Shown here piece by piece: positions 17,233 to 26,377 of a DNA stretch of 64,000 nucleotides. The position numbers and the translations under genes were made by a program. The DNA lies in the NCBI RefSeq assembly GCF_019443965.1, contig NZ_CP040814.1, forward strand, positions 1,426,001 through 1,490,000. The letters run 5' to 3'. The notes beneath the pieces are model-generated. The model was not told the DNA's origin and searched no databases. It worked only from the letters and a program-made list of their open reading frames with translations. The DNA is from Salinibacterium sp. M195 (GTDB lineage Bacteria > Actinomycetota > Actinomycetes > Actinomycetales > Microbacteriaceae). Each line of letters begins with the position of its first letter. The first letter of the stretch is position 1.

Positions 17233-18911
17233 TGCGCCGCACAGCAGCCACTCCACCCGAGTTGCCCGGTTACACGTTCGTTAAGCTGCTCGGCTCGGGC
17301 GGCTTCAGCGACGTTTTTCTCTACGACCAGCACCTTCCTCGGCGTCGCGTGGCTGTAAAAGTATTGTTGACCGAAGACTTGGCGCCAGCGACGAGAGCGT
17401 CATTCGTCGCTGAGGCTAACCTCATGGCCCAGCTCTCGGCGCACCCTTACATCGTCTCGATATTTCACGCGGATGTTGCTTCCGATGACCGCCCCTATTT
17501 CGTTATGGAATACTGCTCGGGCCCTAGCCTCGCCGAGCGCTACAAGAGCGCCCCGCTGCCGGTTACTGATGTGCTCCGTGTGGGTATTCGAGTCAGTGGG
17601 GCGGTGGCGACCGCCCACACGGCAGGAATTCTGCACCGTGACATCAAGCCTGCCAACGTGCTCACCAACGACTACGGGTGGCCCGCGCTTACCGACTTTG
17701 GAATTTCGTCTGCGCTCGACGACGAGATCCCGCTGCATACCAGCTCTCGTGCCCCCGTCGTCGAAGAGAGCGGATCAACGACGGGTGCGTCGATTGGTAT
17801 GTCCGTTCCGTGGTCGCCGCCGGAAATGTTCGAAGACGACCCGAATCCGGATGTTCGCGCCGATGTTTTCTCTCTCGCCGCTACGCTCTACACTCTTCTC
17901 GCCGGTCACACACCGTTCGAGGTGCGTGGTCGCTCCAACGGTGCTCTCGATCTCATCGGTCGTATCGAGCGAGGGCTGATTACACCTCTGACCCGCGACG
18001 ATGTGCCCTCGAGCATGCTCGCCGTTCTGCGCAAAGGAATGGCCTCGCGCCGGGATGATCGCTTTGCCAGCGCACTCGATTTTGCTCGAGCCTTGCAGCG
18101 AGTCGAACTGGAGCTGGGTTATGCCCCGACAACGGTCGATGTGCCGAATCTCGCTGTCGATCAGGTTGCTCACGGGAACCCTGACGACGACGATGACGCC
18201 ACACGCGCACGCAGCGTCTCCACGATTCAAGCCCAGCCTGCGCCCGCCGCACCGCAAGCCCGGAAAAACCCCGATGCTGCTGCGGCCCGCGCCGACAGCG
18301 CCGATGAAACCCAAGTTCGTGGTGCTCCGCAGCAAGTGGCTCAACCGGCATCAGCCGGTTCAGCGGCGGCGCTGCCCGCTGCAGCCGTGCCAGATGTGGG
18401 TGAAACCGTTGTGCGACCTCGGCAAACCGCAGGCAACGCTGCGAGCACTGTGGCGACATCCGCTCTGGTTGACGAAGAGTCCGAAACCGAACGGCGGCCT
18501 CGACGCCCGGTGCTCGGATTGGTGATTGGTGGCATTGCGGTTGCGGTTGCGGCAGCAGTCACGATCGCCGTCGTCGTATCGAACCCGGTTTCCACCGAGG
18601 AGCCAGAAGTCACTGCGCCCACAAGCGCCCCGACATCTGCCGTAGTGGAAAGTGTGCCCACTCCGGTGCTGCTCTCGTCATCCGAGAGTCAAGGCTCTGT
18701 GATTTTCTCGATCGATAAGCCCGCGCTGCAGGAGGGCGATCGCATCATCTGGAAACGAGTGGGTCGCGCGAGTGAGCCAGTCAAGCAGTCTGAAGACGGC
18801 ATCATCACCGTAGACGGCTACGTCGCATCGACAACGTTGTGCATTGACGTTCGTATCGTGCGGTCGGGCGTTGAATCGGCGAACCCCTTGGAAGCGTGCT
18901 TTCCCGAATGA
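17229..18911 (+). CDS. Membrane Ser/Thr protein kinase (PknB-type catalytic domain)
   Basis: A 560-residue Hanks-type kinase. Glycine loop GSGGFSDV, ATP-binding Lys in VAVKV, catalytic HRDIKPANVL and DFGISS are all intact. The kinase domain (~1-290) is followed by a ~150-residue Ala/Pro/Asp-rich juxtamembrane region with several DETQVRG/GETVVRP-like Thr sites. One helix follows (~430-452) and a ~105-residue outer domain without PASTA repeats. The GTG at 17229 overlaps the previous stop; ATG 17232 is equally possible. The outer domain has two cysteines, perhaps a disulfide. It probably phosphorylates the FHA partners and the secretion ATPase; that target list is inferred. Confidence 0.93.
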   Translation: MMRRTAATPPELPGYTFVKLLGSGGFSDVFLYDQHLPRRRVAVKVLLTEDLAPATRASFVAEANLMAQLSAHPYIVSIFHADVASDDRPYFVMEYCSGPSLAERYKSAPLPVTDVLRVGIRVSGAVATAHTAGILHRDIKPANVLTNDYGWPALTDFGISSALDDEIPLHTSSRAPVVEESGSTTGASIGMSVPWSPPEMFEDDPNPDVRADVFSLAATLYTLLAGHTPFEVRGRSNGALDLIGRIERGLITPLTRDDVPSSMLAVLRKGMASRRDDRFASALDFARALQRVELELGYAPTTVDVPNLAVDQVAHGNPDDDDDATRARSVSTIQAQPAPAAPQARKNPDAAAARADSADETQVRGAPQQVAQPASAGSAAALPAAAVPDVGETVVRPRQTAGNAASTVATSALVDEESETERRPRRPVLGLVIGGIAVAVAAAVTIAVVVSNPVSTEEPEVTAPTSAPTSAVVESVPTPVLLSSSESQGSVIFSIDKPALQEGDRIIWKRVGRASEPVKQSEDGIITVDGYVASTTLCIDVRIVRSGVESANPLEACFPE

Positions 18912-19615
18912 ATCCCCTAAGAATTGAGTTCTGTGGCGAGTGGTACGAGGTCGTTCACCCGAATGACTTTCATGTGGGGCGAGAATCTGACTTAGTCATC
19001 GACGACAACCCGTATCTTCATCGGCGATTTCTTCGCATTTATGAAGAGTTCGGCATGTGGTGGCTGGGCAACGTAGGCAACCTGCTTACAGCGACGGTGA
19101 CGGATGTCACGGGTCAAGTGCAGGCATGGCTTGCTCCGGGGGCCAGACTGCCGATCGTCTTTCCGCAGATGCAGGTGCTATTTAGTGCAGGATCTACTAC
19201 CTACGAATTCACGGTTCATGCCGGAGATGACTACTTCACGACGGCTACCGCGGTCGCTGGCAATTCAGGCTCGACGACGATCGGGCCTATTCCCCTCACG
19301 TCGTCGCAGCGGTTGCTGATCGTGGCGCTTGCGGAGAATGTATTGCGCCAGTCGTCGCCTGGCCGAGGAGACATCCCCGCGTCGGCCGAAGCTGCCGCGA
19401 GACTTCACTGGTCGATTACGACGTTCAATCGCAAGCTCGACAACGTCTGCGAGAAGTTAGACAAGAGCGGCGTAGCCGGCCTGCGGGGTGGCAAAGACAA
19501 CCTCGCAACCAATCGCAGATTGCGGCTCGTTGAGTATGCAGTAGCAACTCGGCTTGTCGATAAAGACGATCTTTACCTTCTTGAACGCAACGACGAAGAC
19601 AAACGGACCCCGTAA
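18908..19615 (+). CDS. FHA domain fused to a C-terminal winged-helix DNA-binding-like domain
   Basis: A 235-residue protein. The N-terminal ~100 residues form a divergent FHA-like fold (VGRESDLVIDDNPYLHRRFLRIYEE), with an H-R-R in place of the usual S-x-x-H. The C-terminal half (LTSSQRLLIVALAENVLRQ...HWSITTFNRKLDNVCEKLDKSGV...NRRLRLVEYAV) looks like a winged helix with a recognition helix. This suggests a transcription factor that reads the phosphorylation state set by the kinase. Its ATG overlaps the kinase stop by ATGA, so it is co-translated. It lies just before a 146-bp gap and the giant surface-protein gene, a natural place for it to act. Confidence 0.72.
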   Translation: MNPLRIEFCGEWYEVVHPNDFHVGRESDLVIDDNPYLHRRFLRIYEEFGMWWLGNVGNLLTATVTDVTGQVQAWLAPGARLPIVFPQMQVLFSAGSTTYEFTVHAGDDYFTTATAVAGNSGSTTIGPIPLTSSQRLLIVALAENVLRQSSPGRGDIPASAEAAARLHWSITTFNRKLDNVCEKLDKSGVAGLRGGKDNLATNRRLRLVEYAVATRLVDKDDLYLLERNDEDKRTP

Positions 19616-19761
19616 TTGGGGGCACGCTAGGGCAGAACTACCCATACCCTTTCTAGCTGGGTGACTCCGCAAAATGCTAGGATATGTCATGGAATTTGGT
19701 TAGAGATTTGTCGGCGTGATCGTGTGCATACAAGCTGTGCGGAGTTCGGGAGAAGTACGAC

Positions 19762-22700
19762 GTGAAGTTGTCTGTCGGAACTGCGCGCAATCGCAAAACC
19801 ATCGCGTCTGTCGTCGCGCTCTCGCTTGTCGTCGGGGTTCCGCTGACGGTAGCCGCGCTACATCCCGGCTATCCCGTGTCAGATGTCGACCTCACCGCGT
19901 CAGACGTGTGGGTCACTAACGGTGAGCAACTTCTTGGCGGCCGTCTCAATCGTCAGATCGACGAACTCAACGGTTCCGTGATTGCGTCGAGCGCGCAATT
20001 CGATGTCTTGCAAGACGGCAACACCCTCTTTATGAGTGATCCTGTGTCACATCGTGTCGAGTCGGTAGACCCGGCTACGACGGAAGTTACCTCGGCGATC
20101 GATGTGCCCCCGGATGCCGCTGTGTCATTCGGCGGAACCAATCTCACTGTTGTTTCTCCCGATGGCGATCTGTGGATCGTTCCGGCTGTCGGAGATCTGC
20201 AGTTCAACTACATCTCAGCACCTCCGCTGCTCGAGCTCGGCCCTGGTGGCCAAGCAACAGTCACTCGCGATGGCGTGGTGATTGCGGTGTCGCCCGCACA
20301 CAAGTCTATTTATCGGGTTGCGACCATCGCCGACGAGCCAGTCGCCGCTGATTTTCCCGCCGTGGGAGAGTTTCAGATCGCCGCTACCGGTGATTCAGCT
20401 GTCGTCTTCGACCAGTCCACAAACGAACTTGTCACAGAAGCTGGCAAGGTTTATCCCCTCACCAAGCAGGGCCTGCGCTTGCAGCAGTCCAGCGCAGAAT
20501 CAGATTTCGCGGTTGTTGCCACCGCCGATTCGCTTCAGCGCATCAATCTGGGCAACGGAGAAATCGCCGATGTGGATGCCGACATCCAGAATCCGGTCGA
20601 TGATGACACCAGCGTTTCTGCGCCCGTAGCGCTCGACGGCTGTGCGCACGGCGCGTGGGCGTCGGCACAGCGCTACGTACTCGCTTGCGCGGACGGCGAT
20701 CCTCAAACTCAGGCTATTAGTGAGCTGACTCAGGGCAACGTGCTGGAATTTCGCGTAAACAAGTCAGTAATCGCTCTCAATAACCTGACTAACGGCAATG
20801 TGTGGTTGCTCGACGACAACATGCGGCTCGTCGAAAATTGGGACGACGTCACTCCGCCCGAAGATGTGGAATCTGAAGAGGAAGGCGACGAGAAGTCGTC
20901 GATTCAGTCATTCGAAGACACCCTCGCCGAGCGCACAGACACGAACCGCCTTCCTGTCGCGTCCGACGACGAATACGGTGTTCGCCCAAGCCGCACCACG
21001 GTGTTCACCGTGCTCGACAACGACACAGACGCAGACGGTGACGTACTCGTTGTCTCGGCGTACGACCGTGTTGCGGAATCGACCGGGCGACTCGACCTGA
21101 TTGACGGGGGTCGCGCGCTCCAGTTCACGCCCGTGAGCGATTTTGTGGGCTCAATCGCCTTCAACTACACGATTAACGATGGCCGAGGCGGCACGGATCA
21201 GGCTCGCGTCACCGCAACGGTTGTTCCAGAAGGCCGCAACGAGCTCCCGTACAGCGTTCGCGAAGCGGGAATCAGCGTCGAAGCAAATCAGACCGTCAGC
21301 TACAACGTGCTTGCTGATTGGAAAGATCCCGACGGTGACGATCTGTATCTGATTGCGGCGTCGCCCAAATCCGGCGACCTGGTGAGGTTCACGCCAGACG
21401 GTTTCATCACCTTCACCCACAAGACGTCTGAACTCGGTGAGAAAGAGGTTTCTTTCTTAGTATCTGATGGCAGCAAGACGCCTGCTCAGGGCGAACTGAT
21501 CGTGACTGTCGAACCGCCGGGAACGCTCAATCCGGTGGGCACCCCCGACTTCGCAACGGCGTTCGAAACTGAGACCGTTGTCATCGAGCCGTTGCTCAAT
21601 GACTTATCTCCTTCGGGAGCGCCCCTTGCCTTGGTAGCAATGGATGAGGCAAGCGATGGCGCTGTCGCATCGTTCAACAGCGATCGCGGCGAGATTACTT
21701 TTAGCTCCTCATCCGCCGGAATTTTCTACCTCACGTACACGCTGAGCGCTGGCTCCAATACGAGCGTTGGGCTGGTTCGTATTGATGTGATGCCCACGCC
21801 AGGCTCGACAGAGCTTCCGCCCGTTGCGGTGAAAGACACCGCGTATTTGCGTGGTGACGAACCAACTACCGTGTCGGTACTGTCGAACGATGTGAGTCCG
21901 AGCGGCAATATCTTGGCCGTGCAGTCAATCGATGTGGATCCGGCGCTTACCGCGAAGGGGCTCGTCGTCGAGCTCTTGGAGAGCACGCTCATCCGCGTGA
22001 CTTCTCCGGCAGCCCTCACCAAACAGGTCAACTTCACGTACACAATTTCGGATGGCCTTGGCACGGCAACGGCTGGTGTCACGGTGGTTCCTGTGCCGGC
22101 TCTCACTAAGCACCAGCCGCCGGTGGCAGTGGATGACTCCGCCCGCGTGCGTGCTGGCGACATCATCACGCTGGATGTTCTCGATAATGACTTCCACCCG
22201 GATGACAGCCCCATGGCACTCGACGCAGAATTGGTGACAGCACCAACGGCGGGTGTGGCTTTTATTAGCCAAGACAATTTGCGCTTTCAGGCGCCGACAA
22301 AGCCGGGGCTGTACACGGTCGATTACCGGGTCATTGATCCTTTCGGCGAGACGGCGGCGGCGACTGCCAGCTTTACGGTGACCCCGCTCGATCTCGAGGC
22401 TAACCAGGATCCGACTCCATTAACGCTGGTGGCGCGAGTGCTTGCCGGTGGCGAGATTCGGGTTGACATTCCGCTCAACACGGTTGATCCCGATGGTGAT
22501 TCCACTGACCTGTTGAGGTTCCCCACTAACCCGACCCTCGGGGCGGTAACGGAGTTCGGAACCGACTACTTCTATTACGAGGCTTCTCCGGGAGTCGCCG
22601 GCACTGACTCGTTCAGCTACGAAGTGCTCGACGCGTTTGGTGCTACGGGCGTCGCTGAGATCAAGATCGCAATCATTCCTGAGCCGGATGAGCTGCGCGA

Positions 22701-25353
22701 CCCTATCGCGGTTCCCGACAGCGTCGAGATTCGGCCAGGCCGCACGGCTCAGGTCGACCTTTCCGCGAATGACTCTGACCCGCAGGGTGCACCTATTGCG
22801 GTCGAATCTGAGCTCATTGACGTTCCGGATGGCGTTTCTGCTGAAGTAGTTGGCAAGAAGTTCCTGCTCATCGAAGCACCGGAGACGGAGCAGTCTTTTT
22901 CGATCCGTTACCGCCTGACGAACGACAGGGGCGGTTCTGCGGTGAGCTATGTGCTGGTCAAAGTGACCCCGGATGCTCCGATCTTCCCGCCAGTGGCTGA
23001 CGACCTCACCATTGTGAAGAAGGATATCGCCGGGAAGAAGTCGATAACCGTTGACCTCTTCGATGGGTTTGCTTTCAACCCGGCGGGCGTCACGGAAGAT
23101 CTCGTGGTTGCGCTGGAGGGACCCAATGCTGAGTCGGGTCTGCTCCGTGAGATAAACGGCCAGGTTGAGGTCACACCTGGTCCGAATCGGCAAGCAATCA
23201 CGTATAGCGTGACGAACGAACTTGATGGGCTGAGCGCCCGTGCATTCATTCTGGTGCCGGCCGCGGTCGATGAGAACTTCGATGAGCCACCCATCATCGA
23301 CCCTGATTTGCCCACGCAATATGTGAGCATGAACGAAACTCGAGAGTGGAAACTTTCGGATATTGTCGTGGCTCCTTCGGGGCGCGATGTGTGGATTCCG
23401 AATGACAAGACCGTGAGCGCTGTTCAAGGTGACGGGTCGTCTAACTATGTCGACGACAAGACCATTACGTTCACCCCGGCAAAGGACTATCGCGGTCCGG
23501 CCGCCCTTAACTTCACGGTGACAGATGGCGCTTCGAAGAATGATCCCGCCGGAATCTCGGCAAATCTCCGCCTGAACATCGTCGTCGGAGACCCCGAATT
23601 CAAAGACACTCCTCCGGAGTTCACAACGCCGAGTCCGAGCGTTGAGGTGGGAGAAACCACCACGATTGATTTGCGTGATTCGACCGCGCACCCCAACCCC
23701 GCCATTCTCCGGGAGGTCAAGTACTCAAACCTCACGGGGGCTAGCAACGGTCTTGACGCCAAGCTCAGTGGTTCAGAACTGAGCCTGAATGTTCCGCGCT
23801 CTACGCCGAAGGGCACCACGATCACTCTCGCGGTCATGCTGCGGTGGGATAAGTTCGAGGTTCCTGGCACTATCAACGTGACGGTGGTTGGGTCAACGCG
23901 ACCGCTTGCTGTTGCGGTGTCCGACGAGCTGGAGATGCAGCGTGGCGATGGAGCTATTACGCTCAATCCGTTGACGAATGACTCCAACCCGTATCTGTCG
24001 ACGGGGGAGGCCTTGACAGTTGTTGACGCCCAAGTGCAGAACACGGGTGAACCGGCCGATGTCACGTTCACGGCTAATTCGATCACAATTAGCCCAGATC
24101 CTGCTCTTAAAAGTGGTGAGATCGAAGTCGTTTATACGATTTCGGATGCTACTGAAGACGTCGACCGAAACGTCAACGGAACGGTCACGCTCGTCGTGAG
24201 TGACATCCCGGATCAGGTGCAAAAGCCCACTCGGGATGCGGGCTCTGCGGTCGGCGGCGATAAGTCTGCGACGTGGCGCTTCGTGGCTCCAGCCACCAAC
24301 GGAAAACCCATTTCAGCGTACGAAGTGCGCACGACTCCTGCGGTCGGCAACCTTCCGGCTGATTGCCAAGCTGGGGCGCCGTGCACCATCTCGGGGCTTC
24401 AGAATGGAACGTCGTACACCTTCGCGGCGCGTGCGATCAACGAGCATGGGCCAGGGGAGTGGTCGCCCACAAGCGACCAGATCACTCCGTATGGAACGCC
24501 TGCGGCGCCGACAGTGACCGCATCAGTGCAGAGCCCGTGGGCTCCGAGCGGCCGTGTGTCTGCATCGTGGCCTGCCGTTGGCGGTACTGGCGGCACCACT
24601 ACTTACTACTGGACTTCGAGCAACGGTCAGTCTGGTAGCACGACCGGCACCAGCGCAACGACCTCCGCCAGTCTCGCGGCCGGCAATTACACCTTTACCG
24701 TGTACGCGCAGAACACTGGCGGCAAGCGTGGCTCTGACGGCACTTCGAACTCTGCCCAGGTGCAGAACCAGACCGTACCCGGGCAAGTTACTGGAGTCTC
24801 CGGAACGGTGACGAAGAGCACCACAGCTGGCACGATCCGCTGGTCGTGGAACGCTTCGACAGGAGGCGCAGCGGTCACCGATAACCTCATTTACACCTGG
24901 ACGGTAAATGGCGTGAGCAATACGACCACTGCTACGAGTGCGGTCAGCTCAGGACTACCAGCGGCGTCCTCATACTCGGTGAGCGTCGTAGCGAGCAACA
25001 ATGCGGGCACCGGATCCGCGGGAACCGCCTCGGCTGGGCCGATTGTTACGCCGCCGCCTCCGGCAACCGTGTCGCTCTGCTTCGTCTTCGACGGGTGGTC
25101 TCCGGGTGTGCACCGATACGGCGTCGTGTGGAGCGGGCAAAGTTCGGGGCAACATACCGCAGGAATAACTGATTCGTCAGGCGTTGTTCGCGGGATACGT
25201 TCTGCTTCTGGATCCGACTACACGCTGATGACCGGTGCGTGGAAGAGCTGGAACCGTGTCGCGGGTAACTCCGACGGCCAATTCGTCACCCGCGCGGTCT
25301 TTGACGGCGTTCTCACCCCCGAAGTGACTGTGCAAAGCATCCCGGCCTGCTAG
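19762..25353 (+). CDS. Giant secreted/membrane-anchored protein: beta-propeller, Ig/cadherin-like repeats and Fn3 domains
   Basis: An 1863-residue protein. A signal anchor at residues ~12-34 is followed by a propeller-like region (~40-365), an acidic linker (~370-395), then about eight to ten tandem Ig/cadherin-like domains (~395-1480). These recur with VLDNDTDADGD-type Ca-binding motifs: LLNDLSPSGAP, VLSNDVSPSGN, VLDNDFHPDDSP, LSANDSDPQGAP and PLTNDSNP. Three fibronectin-III domains (~1486-1770) and a Cys-bounded end complete it. There is no LPXTG or C-terminal helix, so it is held by its N-terminus or released. GTG 19762 has GGGAGAAG upstream. It corresponds to the fn3 gene of bifidobacterial kinase-Fn3-AAA-DUF58-transglutaminase clusters. 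It probably spans the wall as adhesin or scaffold for the secretion machine. Confidence 0.88.
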   Translation: MKLSVGTARNRKTIASVVALSLVVGVPLTVAALHPGYPVSDVDLTASDVWVTNGEQLLGGRLNRQIDELNGSVIASSAQFDVLQDGNTLFMSDPVSHRVESVDPATTEVTSAIDVPPDAAVSFGGTNLTVVSPDGDLWIVPAVGDLQFNYISAPPLLELGPGGQATVTRDGVVIAVSPAHKSIYRVATIADEPVAADFPAVGEFQIAATGDSAVVFDQSTNELVTEAGKVYPLTKQGLRLQQSSAESDFAVVATADSLQRINLGNGEIADVDADIQNPVDDDTSVSAPVALDGCAHGAWASAQRYVLACADGDPQTQAISELTQGNVLEFRVNKSVIALNNLTNGNVWLLDDNMRLVENWDDVTPPEDVESEEEGDEKSSIQSFEDTLAERTDTNRLPVASDDEYGVRPSRTTVFTVLDNDTDADGDVLVVSAYDRVAESTGRLDLIDGGRALQFTPVSDFVGSIAFNYTINDGRGGTDQARVTATVVPEGRNELPYSVREAGISVEANQTVSYNVLADWKDPDGDDLYLIAASPKSGDLVRFTPDGFITFTHKTSELGEKEVSFLVSDGSKTPAQGELIVTVEPPGTLNPVGTPDFATAFETETVVIEPLLNDLSPSGAPLALVAMDEASDGAVASFNSDRGEITFSSSSAGIFYLTYTLSAGSNTSVGLVRIDVMPTPGSTELPPVAVKDTAYLRGDEPTTVSVLSNDVSPSGNILAVQSIDVDPALTAKGLVVELLESTLIRVTSPAALTKQVNFTYTISDGLGTATAGVTVVPVPALTKHQPPVAVDDSARVRAGDIITLDVLDNDFHPDDSPMALDAELVTAPTAGVAFISQDNLRFQAPTKPGLYTVDYRVIDPFGETAAATASFTVTPLDLEANQDPTPLTLVARVLAGGEIRVDIPLNTVDPDGDSTDLLRFPTNPTLGAVTEFGTDYFYYEASPGVAGTDSFSYEVLDAFGATGVAEIKIAIIPEPDELRDPIAVPDSVEIRPGRTAQVDLSANDSDPQGAPIAVESELIDVPDGVSAEVVGKKFLLIEAPETEQSFSIRYRLTNDRGGSAVSYVLVKVTPDAPIFPPVADDLTIVKKDIAGKKSITVDLFDGFAFNPAGVTEDLVVALEGPNAESGLLREINGQVEVTPGPNRQAITYSVTNELDGLSARAFILVPAAVDENFDEPPIIDPDLPTQYVSMNETREWKLSDIVVAPSGRDVWIPNDKTVSAVQGDGSSNYVDDKTITFTPAKDYRGPAALNFTVTDGASKNDPAGISANLRLNIVVGDPEFKDTPPEFTTPSPSVEVGETTTIDLRDSTAHPNPAILREVKYSNLTGASNGLDAKLSGSELSLNVPRSTPKGTTITLAVMLRWDKFEVPGTINVTVVGSTRPLAVAVSDELEMQRGDGAITLNPLTNDSNPYLSTGEALTVVDAQVQNTGEPADVTFTANSITISPDPALKSGEIEVVYTISDATEDVDRNVNGTVTLVVSDIPDQVQKPTRDAGSAVGGDKSATWRFVAPATNGKPISAYEVRTTPAVGNLPADCQAGAPCTISGLQNGTSYTFAARAINEHGPGEWSPTSDQITPYGTPAAPTVTASVQSPWAPSGRVSASWPAVGGTGGTTTYYWTSSNGQSGSTTGTSATTSASLAAGNYTFTVYAQNTGGKRGSDGTSNSAQVQNQTVPGQVTGVSGTVTKSTTAGTIRWSWNASTGGAAVTDNLIYTWTVNGVSNTTTATSAVSSGLPAASSYSVSVVASNNAGTGSAGTASAGPIVTPPPPATVSLCFVFDGWSPGVHRYGVVWSGQSSGQHTAGITDSSGVVRGIRSASGSDYTLMTGAWKSWNRVAGNSDGQFVTRAVFDGVLTPEVTVQSIPAC

Positions 25354-25396
25354 CGGCCTCTCACAATTTCTCCGCAAAGATAAAGGACAGTTCCGA

Positions 25397-26365
25397 ATGC
25401 CCGTAACGCAAGAACAAGCGACCTGGTTCGCTGACGCTTTTCAGAAACTCATTTCGAATGTCGACAAGGCAATCGTGGGAAAAGACCACGTCATTCGTCT
25501 GGTGTTGACCGCACTGATTTCGGACGGCCATGTGCTGCTGGAGGATTTCCCGGGAACGGGAAAGACGGTTCTCGCCAAAGCTCTCGCGAACACTCTCGAC
25601 GGCACGACCTCGCGCATCCAGTTCACTCCTGACCTGTTGCCATCCGATGTCACCGGCGTACAGATTTTCGACCAGTCGAAGGGCAAGTTTGAGTTTCACT
25701 ACGGCCCCATTTTCGCGTCGATCGTGCTTGCCGACGAGATCAACCGGGCCAGCCCCAAGACTCAGAGTGCCCTGCTCGAGGTAATGGAGGAGGGCGTCGT
25801 CACGATCGATGGTGAAGGCCACCCTGTCGGCGCACCATTCCTCGTTATCGCAACTCAAAACCCGGTCGAGCAAGCGGGAACGTACAAGCTTCCCGAAGCC
25901 CAACTGGATCGCTTTCTCATCAAAACCACGCTCGGCTATCCCGACAGCAAGACCGCGGTCTCGCTGCTCATGGACTCGGGCACCCGCGCCAGAGCATCAC
26001 TGGTGTCACCCATCATCAAGCCAGAGTCAATTGTGGCAATGGCCGGCCTCGCTGCTGAAGTGTTCGTTGACGAGTCAGTAATGACGTATCTCAATCACAT
26101 CGTGGAAGCTACCCGCAAGGACCGCGACGTCGTGCTTGGGGTGAGCATGCGTGGCGCGATGGCATTGGCGCGGGCGATCAAGACGTGGGCAATCACGCAG
26201 GGGCGCACGTATGCGACTCCCGATGATGTGCGGGATTTGGCTGTAGCGGTGCTCGCTCATCGCGTCATTCTCGACCCTGAATCTGAGTTCGCTGGAGTAG
26301 TAGCCGAAGACGTCATCAATCGCATTCTGGTCGACATCGAGCCACCCGCGTACCGCGCTTCCTAA
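25397..26365 (+). CDS. MoxR-family AAA+ ATPase (island copy)
   Basis: A 322-residue MoxR ATPase. Walker A is in DFPGTGKTVLAKAL, Walker B in VLADEINRASPKTQSALLEVMEE, and sensor 1 in VIATQNPVEQAGTYKLPEAQLDRF. MoxR proteins are chaperone-like ATPases acting with DUF58/vWA partners on cell-envelope or metal-loading processes. ATG 25397 has AAAGGAC upstream. It starts a second tight block: DUF58 follows after 12 nt, then the transglutaminase-like protein by ATGA. A paralogue with the same neighbours lies at 54566. Confidence 0.93.
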   Translation: MPVTQEQATWFADAFQKLISNVDKAIVGKDHVIRLVLTALISDGHVLLEDFPGTGKTVLAKALANTLDGTTSRIQFTPDLLPSDVTGVQIFDQSKGKFEFHYGPIFASIVLADEINRASPKTQSALLEVMEEGVVTIDGEGHPVGAPFLVIATQNPVEQAGTYKLPEAQLDRFLIKTTLGYPDSKTAVSLLMDSGTRARASLVSPIIKPESIVAMAGLAAEVFVDESVMTYLNHIVEATRKDRDVVLGVSMRGAMALARAIKTWAITQGRTYATPDDVRDLAVAVLAHRVILDPESEFAGVVAEDVINRILVDIEPPAYRAS

Positions 26366-26377
26366 GAACGAATTCCT

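Noticed and set aside
22420-23691. 423-codon open frame on the minus strand inside the giant surface-protein gene
   Set aside because: It lies wholly antisense to a well-supported gene, has no ribosome site or recognisable domain, and its composition (Arg/His/Asn-rich) is that of a codon-bias shadow.
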